A DNA stretch of 64,000 nt, from the NCBI RefSeq assembly GCF_000149955.1, contig NC_030988.1, positions 3,383,993-3,447,992 on the forward strand, read 5' to 3'. Made by a program: the position numbers and the translations under genes. The notes below the pieces were generated by a model. That model was not told the DNA's origin, searched no databases, and saw nothing but the letters and a program-made list of their open reading frames with translations. Of the stretch, positions 42,723 to 54,059 are shown piece after piece (the first letter of the stretch is position 1; the number at the start of each line of letters is the position of its first letter). Origin of the DNA: Fusarium oxysporum f. sp. lycopersici 4287 (Eukaryota; Ascomycota; Sordariomycetes; Hypocreales; Nectriaceae).

Positions 42723-44501
42723 ATGCCGTCAAAGCAGTCAAGAAATACCGCCAACATGTCAATTGACGACGACAAGAGATCCCTCAACAACCACGATGCT
42801 CCAATCGGCATCAATGACAATGTCGACGAGAAGAAAGGAACTGCGGCCGATCGCGCCGACATGTATCGTATGGGCAAAACTCAAGAAATGACGGTTCGTA
42901 CCAATACCTGTAACCTTTTTGTCCTGGGCTAACGCGACATCACCCAGAGAAATTTTCGCTTCTTGTCCATCTTCGGCTTCTCCATGATTCTAATGGCATC
43001 TTGGGAATTCTCTTTAAGGTAAAGGATGCAGATAAAAATGTTCTGGTCACCGGTTGGCTAACGAAGCCTGTCAATTAAAGTGTCTCGACTATCGGACTCG
43101 TCAACGGCGGCACTGCTGGTACGATCTGGATGTTCTTTGTGTGCTGGATGGGATTTTTATTCGTCAACACTTCCATGGCCGAGATGGCTTCCATGTGAGT
43201 ATCCTCCCAATACACAACATGGGGTCAGATTGTTGACGCGAACTTTGTGCAGGGCACCAACGACGGGAGGACAATACCATTGGGTTTCCGAATTCGCGCC
43301 ACCAAAGTACCAGAAGCTCATCAGCTATCTCATGGGGTGGATGTGCGTACTTGGCTGGCAAACATCGTGTGCATCCTCTGCCTTCATCACTGGCACCCAG
43401 ATTCAGGGCCTCATCGTTCTGAATAACCCAGGTTACGAACCCAAGCCATGGCACGGCACGCTACTCACCATAGCTATAGCTGCGTTCTCGGTACTCTTTA
43501 ATATCCTCTTAGCCAGGAAGTTGCCATTGATCGAAGCTATTGTCCTGGTCATTCACGTCTTCGCCTTTTTTGGCATCCTTGTTACTCTCTGGGTTCTTTC
43601 GCCAATGGCTGATGCCAAAGCTGTCTTTACCCAGTTCAGCGATGGCGGAGGTTGGAATAGTATAGGAGGTTCGACGCTCGTCGGCATTCTTGCAGGCGTT
43701 TTGCCACTGCTGGGTGCAGATGCTGCTGTCCATATGTCCGAGGAGCTGCACGATGCGAGTCGTACTTTGCCGCGTTCGATGATCGTGACGACTCTCTTCA
43801 ATGGTGCTTTCGGATGGATCATGGTTATCACATACTGCTTCTGCATAGGTAACCTTGAAGAGGTCATCACATCTCCAACAGGTCAGCCCTTCATGCAGGT
43901 TTTCTACAACTCGACGCAGTCAGTTACCAGTGCTACTGCCATGGCATCCATCCTTGTCGTTATGATTGCCTTCTCCAATCTCACCATGGTCTCTACATCG
44001 TCGCGTCAGCTCTTCGCATTTGCGCGAGATCATGCCGTTCCATTCAGTCCTTGGTTCTCCGAGGTCCCAGCGGGATGGGATGTCCCCATCAATGCCATTC
44101 TGACGACCTTCCTAATCTCAAGTCTTCTTTCCCTTATCAACATCGGCTCTGCTGTCGCATTGAACTCAATCACTTCTTTGGCGACAACAGGACTTCTCTC
44201 GAGCTACATGGTCTCTATCGGCTGTATGATATGGCGACGATGTAGAAAGAGCCCGCTTCTGCCATCCAAGTTCAGTCTTGGTCGATGGGGACTCACGATA
44301 AACATCGTCTCCGAGGCTTTCCTGGTCGTCATTTTCGTCCTGGCATTCATGCCTGGTAACCCCAACCCGACGGCATCACAGATGAATTGGAGTATTCTAA
44401 TCTACGGCGTCGTAGCGTTGTCCTCTTTGGTATACTACGTCTTCCGTGGTACTCACCGTTACGAAGGCCCAGTCGCCTACGTCCGAATGCTTCAGCAGTA
44501 A
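42723..44501 (+). CDS. APC-family amino acid/GABA/choline permease
   Basis: Exons 42723-42893, 42948-43018, 43081-43194 and 43253-44501 join in phase to 534 residues. Donors are GTTCGT, GTAAAG and GTGAGT. The start MPSKQSRNTANMSIDDD leads to a hydrophilic tail, then NFRFLSIFGFSMILMASWEF (TM1) and GLVNGGTAGTIWMFFVCWMG, the APC substrate-binding helix region. APTTGGQYHWVSEFAPP is the conserved loop of fungal GABA and choline permeases. AFSNLTMVSTSSRQLFAFARD is the TM8-9 signature. About twelve membrane helices. It imports a small amine or amino acid across the plasma membrane with H+ or Na+; the exact substrate is not readable. Confidence 0.9.
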
Positions 44502-44996
44502 GGGTCAACATAGGGAGTCTAGTCTTTGCAAAATGATCTTCTACATTAAAATAGTTAGTCTAGATTCGAATCTAACAATTTCCCGTATCAATTGCCTTTT
44601 GTGACTTGTTGGTGATTTGAACAATAAACCTCAGCCCTTGTTTTACCATGCCCATAGGTTACTTCGACTCGTCTAACCATGAAAGGCTTAAGCTTGGGGT
44701 TGGGATAGGGTTAGTATTTAGGATTAGGATAGGCTTAGTATTTACTATCTAAGCTTAATCTGGCCTAGTGTTTTCTACTAAATAAGACATAGCTTAAAAG
44801 CTGAGTGGAGAATTATAGAGATAAACAAGATAGAAAGAGATAAAAAAGACTTATAAGAGAAAGGAGAAGATATAAGAGAAAAAGCTAGGAAATAGACAAA
44901 AGAGAAGTAGAGATAAGAAAGGCTATTAGCCTTCTAGGAAGACCTTCTAGAGGTATTCCAGATCGACCTAGCTAGGTTCCTAAGGATATCTTGGGC
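44502..44996. other. Degenerate AT-rich spacer with TTAGG-like words
   Basis: 44690-44760 has GGGATAGGGTTAG, TTAGGATTAGGATAGGCTTAG and similar, resembling imperfect telomere (TTAGGG) units. The following A/G-rich stretch (AGAGATAAACAAGATAGAAAG) carries no frame and looks mutated. Confidence 0.35.
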
Positions 44997-44998
44997 TA

Positions 44999-45256
44999 TC
45001 CCTTTGAGTGCCACAGCCCTTAGGCGGGGTCACGACAGGGGTACAGAGCCAATCAAGATAAATGAAACTAACAGTACTTTTCCACACATGCTAATTTGTA
45101 TGATGGTAAAAGTCCCAGCAGTTTTGATTGTTACAAAGAGCTACCTTACAGACTTGGCAAATCTCTCACAAACTTCCGGTACCCTGCACGTACTAACCTT
45201 ATGACTAAGCTAAGTGGGGCGAGTGACCTTCCTAAGGGCTGTGGCACTCAAAGGGA
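44999..45256 (-). mobile_element. MITE derived from the piggyBac element at 33549 (258 bp)
   Basis: Ends TCCCTTTGAGTGCCACAGCCC and its inverse, flanked by TA (44997-44998, 45257-45258). The left end continues GGCGGGGTCACGACAGGGGT, the inner sequence of the piggyBac right end. The right end inverted continues AGGTCACTCGCCCCAC, the inner sequence of the piggyBac left end. It therefore retains both distinct termini, in reverse orientation, without the gene. It sits inside a LINE relic. Confidence 0.8.
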
Positions 45257-45258
45257 TA

Positions 45259-45551
45259 GAAGCCGCTGAAGTCGCCCTAGCCCTCATGAGGGCAAGCCTA
45301 ATAGAGGAATCTAGCTGGTTAGCTGCAAAGGGACCTACGAGCTCCTGAAGCTTCTTGTAGGTCTTGGCGGTCTCAAGGTCCATAAGGCCACCTGTTGAGA
45401 TGATGAGGAGCTGAAAAAAGGCACCTAGGGACCTATATTTTCTGCGTTTCTCTTCTGCAGCCTCTCGAAGGGTGCTATAAGGGTCTTTTTTAACAGAATC
45501 CTTGGAGATAGCGACGATTTGGATATTATAGAAATAGCAGATTGTTCCCAA
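45259..45551 (-). pseudogene. LINE reverse-transcriptase C-terminal relic
   Basis: The minus-strand frame EAAEEKRRKYRSLGAFFQLL then IISTGGLMDLETAKTYKKLQ and RLALMRARATSAA matches the conserved segment after the reverse transcriptase in many LINEs (STGGLM...ISLALxRARA), from memory. The MITE at 44999 interrupts it right after ARATSAAS. No reverse-transcriptase core is readable upstream. Confidence 0.55.
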
Positions 45552-45712
45552 GGTAACTGCTAGGTCGACCCGGAGGCTAGTCTCTTTTTGGACCAGTGGC
45601 TCTTCCTCGACCTCGCTCTTCCTCGGCCTCTAGGCTAGGCTGGCTGCTTAGGGCTTTCTAAAAGGCCCTAGTTACCATATCATGCCTTGTAATCCATCTT
45701 CTATTTGCAGGC

Positions 45713-45850
45713 GATTTGGGTCAAATCGTTCACCAAAACGGGGTTGCGGGATCAACATATTTAGGCTTTTATCGCTTTAGTCGAAGCCGAATCGCTGATT
45801 GGTGCTTATGGTTAGCTAGCGCCGACCTGGGGTAAGGGTTACACAGCAAG
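45713..45850. repeat. Dispersed 5'-flank block, copy 2 (see 33402)
   Basis: Shares ordered blocks with 33402-33548 and stands about 60 bases before an OrsD-like start codon, so it is probably the promoter-proximal DNA of that gene family. Confidence 0.65.
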
Positions 45851-45913
45851 GAGTAGCTTGTTGATAGACATATAAATAGACTTAAAGCGAACATCTGCAT
45901 CAATCCAGCAATA

Positions 45914-46129
45914 ATGGAGGATTGCATCCACTTGAACGAGGAATATCAGATGCTGTTTTGTCGGCTCTGTAAATCAGCCATTCGACCCGGCGCTAGCATC
46001 GAGTTGCACTTTCGACAAGTGCATCAGCTAAAAGGCAAAGTGCTAAAGGATATCAAAGACTGCTATGGTGTGATGGAGCTGGCTGACCCGAAACCCTCTG
46101 CATTACCGGCCGGTTTGGACAATTTCTGA
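45914..46129 (+). pseudogene. OrsD/DUF3505-like zinc-finger gene fragment 3
   Basis: 71 codons: MEDCIHLNEEYQMLFCRLCK, then SAIRPGASIELHFRQVHQLK and KDIKDCYGVMELADPKPSAL. The C-x2-C...H-x4-H finger and the LKGKVLKDIKDCYG helix fit the N-terminal region of OrsD-type proteins, which normally run on for several hundred residues. Here a stop follows DNF and no continuation was found, so the gene is truncated. Confidence 0.6.
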
Positions 46130-48587
46130 AGCTCTTGGGGGAAAGAGAAAACAACCTCGATCCATTGCCGTTTTCGGTTTTGATGCAAACCCTGTCGAAG
46201 GCTTAAAAAACGGCTTGCTTGACCGGCTGCAGCCACAGCAGCCCTTTCAGTGGGGTAAGGGGGCAGACTTCGACACATGCTCCTCCGCACAGAGGGGCTT
46301 AATAACGGGCAGCTGACTACGTAGCGGATGCACAGGGCCATCGGCTGTGCAGTGACATTTGTGACAAACTAATAAATGCAGGCAGGCAATTCGAAACGAT
46401 GGGAACGAATGGGTAATCATTGGCTGTCGTATGTTCCTCAGTTGTGAGGTGACACGCCTACCCAGCACACCATGTCAGCATCAAGTCGTCGTTGGGCAGA
46501 CCGGCCCGCTCCGCGGAGATCCTTGAGTCCTGACCAGATGATCTTTATTACCGATTGGCTCTCAAAGAAAACCTCCTGCTGCATTACAGGTGCTGGCTGT
46601 AACCGAGCTTAGTCTCTCGCCTTGCACGATATATACCGATGAGTTGCTTCGTGTACGGCGGCAGGCAAGGTGGATAAAACGACAAGATAACGCATTTTCT
46701 CAACTCACATTATCCAAATGTCATTAAACCATTGCTGCCTGAAACGCAAAGCTGCGACAACGCCAAAGCGGTCATGCACTTTGCCAGCCGTATTGCATAT
46801 TGCTTTTGCCTAGCTGATGTGGCTAGCTACAAGTTTGCAGGGGCAGCTCATCAACTGGCGTCCGTTCCAAGGAGGCCCGAGCGTTGATCATTGACCAATT
46901 GACCCACTGTGACATTCAAGCCCTGCAGGGGACGTCATTCCGTCGTTACAGCCTGATGGTTGTTGGCATTATGGACGTCTATGGTGAACAATTCTCGCAA
47001 GTAGGGCTCTGATCGCACCAGCGTGTCCGCGATTACTTTATAAAATTATAAGCCTAATTGTCAAATATTGGAGTGAAAATATGCACCCTCCCGTTTTCTC
47101 TGATGGTTGGGTTAGGACCCTATTTCTATCTGTTTAGTAATGATCTATCTGAGGGGTTGTTACAGTGCTGAGACAGCTCTCCAACCGGTAGCTCGGTCTT
47201 CCGGTTAGCCGGTCTTATCTTCACCAGGATTCAACAATTTTAGATATCTTCAATTAGAACCTTAAGTCGTCTGGCAATCAAGTTCCAATTGAGACGTGGT
47301 TTTCTTTATATAATGGAGAATAAAATGATCAATCGAATGATGTCAAAAAGTCATAGCAAAAGTGTCAAATTCAGTACGGGAAAAGCATACGTCGATACCT
47401 ATCATAACAGCGCAGCGAATGAAAGCGGAAGGCGAGTTTACTAAATGAATGGGTTGAAGACGAAGGACCAGAGAATTACAGGATGGAAGAGATAAAAACA
47501 CAGAAGGAGAAAAAAATGATGGGAGTTGGGAGTCCTGAACAACGTAAGAATGGCAGTAAAGGTAGGTCGTTCCGTGTACATAGCCCCCGCCTCCCCTTCA
47601 AGGCGAAGAGTTGTTGATGCTGTTCGATGCTCGAGTTTGGGATTATATTCCCTGGTCCACCAGCACCCTGCTCCAATGTCCCCATGCGTAAATATGGAAA
47701 CCGGCAACCAACACTTGATTCTTGAACGTGCCCAGGGCTCCCCTGATGTGGCAGCAGTCTATCGAAGGTGGCATCCCGGCTTAGAGGGTGCAGAAGGTCA
47801 GTGCGGCGACGTCCTCAGTTCAAACTTTCCGATAACCAACTACTATTGCTACCTCTCTGTCTTCTCAGCTGTCCTACAAAAGTATTTAGGTGGAACTTTT
47901 GGGAGAATGTTATGCATACTCAATTTGGCCAAGTCGCGTGAGTTTGACTCCAAAAATGGAGATTTACCCCTCATCTTGGCTTAACCAGATGGTCACCTTC
48001 GAGAACAGATTGTCCATCAAGCAACAAAGCGGCGACAATAATCCCAGGAGCCCTGGCAAACGCGACACCGGGAAGCCAACATGTTCATGTTCATTCCAGA
48101 TCAAAGCGTCCCCATGAGCAGCCTTCTCATTGATCTGTTTCTCTCTAACTAATTCGGCCAACTTGACACCTGGTCCCTTTTCATCTTCCCATGCCATGTC
48201 CGTGCTACTATGTATACAAGCAATCTCTTGAAAGACTGCCCGTCTCTAAGTATTACTGTGACGAAGAGGGGCCAAATGGGTACGAGCCCTGTCTCTATGA
48301 CCTGTATCCCTGCAATGGTTCGTCTACATGGTAAATTCCTCACCCTGGCCCCCTACATAACGTCGTATTGCATTAATCTCTCTTCCCGCTTTAGCCTTTC
48401 AATCGATCTCGCTCTTGGCAAGACATGGGATCCAAGCTGCTCGGTCCCCTGACGAGCTTCCTCTTATGACGCTGGTCTATAATGTTTCCCTGCGTGGGAA
48501 CCAGAGTCTCGCACTCCTTCAACAGGAAAAGAGAGATTCTCCCCAATATTGCTCAAAAGCACTGTCATGCAGGCTCTGCACCTCAAC
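46130..48587. other. Long stretch without recognised gene
   Basis: Several frames of 80-150 codons exist (for example 47526-47984 plus, 47441-47707 minus) but none shows a domain, coding-like composition or splice-consistent extension. The 3' part is probably the terminator region of the second rhodopsin-like gene. Confidence 0.4.
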
Positions 48588-49936
48588 TTAACATATTTGC
48601 TGGATGAGTATTATTTCACTTGAGTTGCTCGTGCGGCATGGCTCGTCCCAAGTACCTCCTTTCTGCTCTATCGTCAGTTTTATAGCTCCTCGTGTGATTG
48701 ACTTGGATAAGTCAGTCAATTCGTGTACCGTGCTAAGTTGCGATTCAGTCACAGTTACCTCCTCAGCTGACCTCATTGTCCGTGATATGGTGCCTAAAGG
48801 GCTGATTTGACTTGACCTATATCCACTATATCGCGGCCTCTTACTCAGGTAGCTGCTGCTGCCAGACTTGCCCTGTTGTCGAAGGTCATCAATATGGATC
48901 TGGCTGGATTCTAGGCTGTTGAAAAGGGGCTTAAAGCTGGGAATGCAAATAGTGACAATGGAGAGGCACTGGACCAGTTGTAAAGCGACAGCAGCTTTCC
49001 AGTTCACGAAGGTGAAATCGGTGGAAGCGAATGCCTTGTTGGAATGGTAGATTTGAACCGCAATTGCAGGTGTTACACTTTTCCGTCGTTGTTAGTGCCT
49101 TCTGCTGCACACAAGCTAGACAGATCCATCACCATTGCGGGAGTAAAACATACAGGATACGACTGCCAAAAACACTCATGACCAAAATCTTCTTAGACCA
49201 TGGTATTTGGATTTTCAGAATGTTTTCGCAAAAAGCAATAATAACACCAATATCCGTGGTGATATTCGTGATGGAATAATAAGTCCAGAAAGCGGTTCGG
49301 TCGATACATCTTTTATCATTGGTGTATATCCATGGCGTAGGTAGTCCACACTGGAAGAGGTTGACGATAAGTGCAGAAGCTCCCCACCCGCCAACGATGG
49401 CCTCAAAGCCAAAAACAATCCATCTCTGGCTTTCTCGGCTCATCATCCGGAGACCAACTGTGCATGATAGCTTGCAACAGAACACGGAGGCGATGAACAT
49501 GGTGTTAGCCGCATATTGGCTCTATATTCATAGACTCGGTTAGATCTTTTATCCATGGCTTTGCGGGTTGCAGCTGAGATATCTACCTTGAGTAATATGA
49601 CAATTTCACTGGAGTCCAGTCTACTAGCTGGCTTTCCCAGTCCATTATCACACTCTATGAATATAGCGATAGATTGTCCAATTGCGAAAACCTGCGGCTT
49701 CGCGCATAAGCGCAGGATGGTTAGAGATCTCGCTTCATGAATCGCGCTATTAGGTCTCTACACACAGTTGCGGCGATGGTAAGAATATCATCGACCCTCA
49801 GGGTTTTGATCATACGGATCTTGGTTCCTATGCGGACAGAGCATGACAAGAGGAAGATGACGAGAAACATCAATGTCAAGACCTGTATTAAAGGAGACTT
49901 GTTGGTGTCAGTGATGACCTTTTGCGTAGGATGCAT
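48588..49936 (-). CDS. Fungal rhodopsin-domain (PTH11-like) integral membrane protein B
   Basis: Exons 49936-49766, 49691-49587, 49521-49154 and 49077-48588 join in phase to 377 residues starting MHPTQKVITDTNKSPLIQVL. Introns begin GTGTGT, GTAGAT and GTATGT. The conserved N-terminal pattern is present (LFLVIFLLSCSVRIG-like helix, then LRVDDILTIAAT), followed by VFAIGQSIAIFIECDNGLGK, QYAANTMFIASVFCCKLSC, TDIGVIIAFCENILKIQIPW and TFVNWKAAVALQLVQCLSIV. The tail is Ser/Thr-rich and hydrophilic. Exon 2 is 35 codons, as in the gene at 40388, so the two are probably old paralogues. The GTGTGT donor is the least typical. Confidence 0.75.
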
Positions 49937-52900
49937 ATTAGGCAAAGCAATTGCTATCAAGGTGCGATAATGGAGAAACAGAACAGTCGAGCAAAACTAT
50001 TGAAAGAGTATAAATATTGAGGACAAACAAATAGAGAGGATCATTGCAGTTGAGAAGGGTAATGAAGTAAACCAAGGGTACTAAATTCCGAGGTTAGGGA
50101 GCATTGACGTGAAAGGGATCGGAGTGGCATCTTGAAAGCGGCGTAGGAAGAGGGCCGGTAAATATTATTGCCCTCATTGGGTCCTCACTTCAAGCCCTCA
50201 ACATACCATATGCTCTTTTAAAGGCAGCGCATTGGTTGTCAATTACTCCTCACTTACGTGACGCGGCACAATTTATTGTCACTGTCGGCACTGAGGCTTT
50301 GTCGGCAGGAGAGATGGCTGGAAATCATAGCTCAGTCACCAGGGCCCGTCCCCCACTAGGGCCGCTTCCTATCAACCGCCCTCTCCAACTACCAAAAGAT
50401 AAAGAACTAAATCTGAGACAGGCGAAAGTCAATCGACTATCAAAGATGAGCATCACAGGTCACGAAACGTCATTGGGGCCTGGTCAAGGTGAACAACAAC
50501 TGCTCGGTAAGGACATAGTTGAGTAGTTCCATCAAGCGTACTGAATGCATCAAAGCTGTGAGTGGGGTTTATACAAGTTTCACAGTTCGAACAAAGACAT
50601 ATTAGCATAATAGATGGCCAGAGGACACGCTTCGCCACAAGCCTGCAAGCTCAACTAATACCGAGTTCAGGTACATCGATAAGAGCAACATTTTCTGAAA
50701 TGTCATCGCACTAGCCTCGTTCGATGACATTGTGATAATGGTCTTGACTCTTTTCGAATTATGGCTTTACTGGAGTGATCTAGTCCCCTTGTTTAACACA
50801 CACTAGTCTCAGGAGTTTGGGCCGAACGCTTGGACGAGGTCTTATCGCTAGCTCCTGTCTCACCCGTCATAGTGCCCTTTCTAGAGGCGGAAGGGCTTGC
50901 ACTAACTCTTACAGTGAATGACTTATCAGTCTTAACTAATCATGACACCAGACAATGTGATGCTGCGAGAAGATAGGTAAATTGACTCACATGGTCTTCC
51001 TGAAGTTGCGCGGTTTTTGTTATGGATTGATTCTCGTCCCAAAGTGTGTTAGTCGCACAAACACCCCGGCTTCACTGGTGAGCAAAAGTCAGGCAACCAG
51101 TTCTACGAGTGATTAACAATTGCATTGGGCCCACGAGCCATTTAATATGAGGGAACTAAAGGATATAACGACCGGTCGATGCCTAGTGATAGGTCCTCAG
51201 CAAAGCTTTGGGACAATCTAGATGGAGCGGCCTGGCCCTTGCCTCTCAATGAAAGGATGGTTTTAGCTATAAGCCATAACGTATATCTGGCTATATATCG
51301 TCTCGTGATCTCGTAAAAAATACATATAATATATAACTATATCTTTATATTTATAGGTTATGCATCTTTGATTAACTTATTTCAATCTCAACTATTACTA
51401 GCTTGAAGTATTACTCGAATTTTCAGGTTTCATTTTGGAATTTAGCCATGAGTTATATAAATGGAAATATTTGTATCATGATCAGGGTCAGTCGCTTAAT
51501 ATATATGCCAGCGCTATTAGAAACGCCTTCGGGTTAACTCTACCAGGCACGCGGTAATGGCATGGAAGCACGCAGTATGAGCATCTCTTGTGTAAGGTCT
51601 TAGTCGCATGGAGTCGCTCGGGGTCAAACGATTGCCAAGTTTTCCCTACAGAACACGTTGGTTGATGATGGTTGTTTTCCCCAAATCGGTCTCTTTCCCA
51701 GTACTAGTAGGACGTGATCCTGTTTTCAGTTGGGGCTTCGGGCACGGGCCCATTACACCTCAGAAACTAAACCAAGTCTTAACACCGACCCACCATAACT
51801 AAGCGTTCCGCTACTTTGGGCAATGTTGATCAGGGCGAGCCTTGATGACTCCACCTTGTCGATCTAGCTAAATATGTTGATGGGAAAAGATCTGCAGAAT
51901 TCTGCAGCTTCGCCCTGAATAAGGGCCCCCTCACTTCCACAGCTACGGCCGCGGGTGGCCAGATGTTGTGGCTTGAATTGGATTGCCCACGTTGGATCTT
52001 GTATGCTACGTAGTACAAAATAAAATAAAGTGCGGGGCCTTGCAGGATTTTGGAAGGACCAGATATGACAGGTGTTAGCTTGCATGTCCAAAAGCAGCCC
52101 GTTGCATTGAGAGGCAAGCAGATGGTGGTAACAAGGCTGCTGCAGGGGTCAGGGCAGGATGGATCTTCCCTAAGCTCCACATCAGTTCGCTAGATTAAGG
52201 GTCAACGCGCAGAAGTATCTCCCCGAAAAGCGATGTCACATACCAACGTGGTGATTGAACTTGCAGGTGTGGCTTCCCCCACCCGAGACCATGGTTTGGA
52301 TCACATCCAGGCTCCGCGTTTGAGAATGAGAAAGGTACAGGCAAAGAGGTGTCATCTTTAGTATAAGATTAATCCTATCATTTCGTCCATTCATTAAACG
52401 CTATTCTCCCAATTTATATACATATCGAGAACGTCCTCGCCGCTGCCTCTGGCCTCTACTTTGAGAGTCCTTCTAATACACGCCGCGGAGATGCGGAGGA
52501 ATGACCTCAGACATCTTTGTGCGACACAATCTTTGGTACCTACCATATGATGACATGTCATACACGCTATCCTCCCGAGCGTTTAGCTCAGTCAGCCACC
52601 TTCACAACGGCCTGATTCCTCACCCAGCGATACTGACCTAGTGGCAGGTAAATAGGAAAGAAAAAAGGGCACTAAAGAAAAAAAGGAAAAGCTCAAAATC
52701 TGCAGCGCTCATGCCTGCTGCCGGCTGTTGGTTTGACATTTTTTGCCTCAATGTGCATCGAACAACCGGGAGGTTATCTCCGCGATAACCCTACGTGTGA
52801 CGAGACCCCTGATCACGGTTCCATTATCAACGCTTTCACATACCGTTGGGACTTATGGGCGGGGTAGTTCTGCATGAGAGGGCAGTTACACCCCGACTGC

Positions 52901-52947
52901 TGTAAAATTTGCATCTTAAGCTCATATACCTCGAGAGGATAAGTCGG
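49937..52947. other. Long stretch without recognised gene; possible receptor relic near 50.8 kb
   Basis: At 50810-50935 the minus strand reads KTDKSFTVRVSASPSASRKG and ends ETSVC-stop. This resembles the tail of rhodopsin-type proteins (compare IINKEVTWKV in the gene at 40388) and may be a relic of a third copy. 51290-51480 is very AT-rich (ATATAATATATAACTATAT). No other gene was recognised. Confidence 0.3.
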
Positions 52948-53104
52948 TGTCGCACTTAGCGTGCTTAAAGGGTTAAAGTAAATTGTGTTGAGCAGCAGCA
53001 AATGTGTTGATTGATTGTTCTTAAGTTATCTCTTGTGCGGGGTATTCCATCCCGCAGAGTTACTTAAAGCATATAGCTAGATTACTAATGCCTACCCTGC
53101 GACA
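52948..53104. repeat. TGTCGCA-ended repeat, copy 2 (157 bp)
   Basis: Highly similar to 35746-35899, with the same TGTCGCA...TGCGACA ends. Outside the ends the flanks are themselves inverted (GAGGATAAG on the left, CTTATCCTC on the right), so the terminal repeat may be longer than 7 bases. Confidence 0.7.
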
Positions 53105-54059
53105 CTTATCCTCGCGATACTAGTCTAACGGGCTATCATCTGACTTAGATTTATGCAAGGGTATTCCGGAACTACTTATCTCTATATGGCACTTATAATA
53201 GTCGCATTACTGGCTAGTTCCTTTACTTAAGCTAAATTCTAACAGCTCACCTGCATACTCTTTATATCTTGATGAAGCGTACGTCCTCGTCAAGGTCTAC
53301 CAGTCTAACATTTTCAGGCCGCCGGGCGTAATACATTGTATTGTATCGTATTGTATTGTATTACACGGTCCCCGATGTTGCTTGCACTGTACCGTATAAG
53401 AATGCCATACATGCAATACGATATCAAATATGATATTGTCTTATTTACGGTCACACTATTTACTTCACTGCTTGCCTCTTGCCGTGTTTGGTGATTGAGG
53501 TTTGGATGATCTGTAGCAATCCAGCCATGGTTTGTGACTCTCTGTTCAAACAAGATGGCCTTGGCAATAGCTTCTCAACATATTCTCAACTCATATGTTC
53601 CAAATCAAACTGTCGACATATTGACCAACTATTCACCTAGCTAAAGGCTCTAGGTTTTGCTGAAGAGTAGCGTGCAAGCACGATTCAAGACTGTTGACCC
53701 TTACCACCCGCCATCTATCCACCGGCTAGGGCAACACCCTTTGCCTTGCTTGACCACCGCTGCCACTTTTTTGGTTTTTTTCTCCTTCCCTTTTTCCCTT
53801 GCCTCAAATCTGCCCCGTTACAGTACTCCTCGCGTTGGTAATTAAAGACATGTTCATTGTTCTCGACTGCAAATTCCGGTTCTGATTCACTTTGCTTGCC
53901 GTTATCTCGTATCTCTCTCCCCCACTCTGCAACGGCTGTCTCCGGGAATGAGTACCGGCTGAGGAGTGACAACGTGATACCACAGGGATAGCGATTAAAA
54001 TGAGAAAAAGTCGGTACAGTCATTCAATCTGAAATGTGCGGTATTTGCTCTTCTGCGAC
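53105..54059. other. Intergenic, with ATTGT pentanucleotide repeat
   Basis: 53337-53372 repeats ATTGT/ATCGT units (TTGTATTGTATCGTATTGTA). No gene recognised; the 3' end of the calpain-like gene lies at 54060. Confidence 0.45.

Noticed and set aside
46063..46341. 92-codon minus-strand frame next to the OrsD-like fragment
   Set aside because: Partly antisense of the OrsD-like frame, with composition and codon use that do not look coding.
53337..53372. Short regular repeats, considered as a CRISPR-like array
   Set aside because: It is a plain ATTGT pentanucleotide run without spacers; the DNA is fungal.
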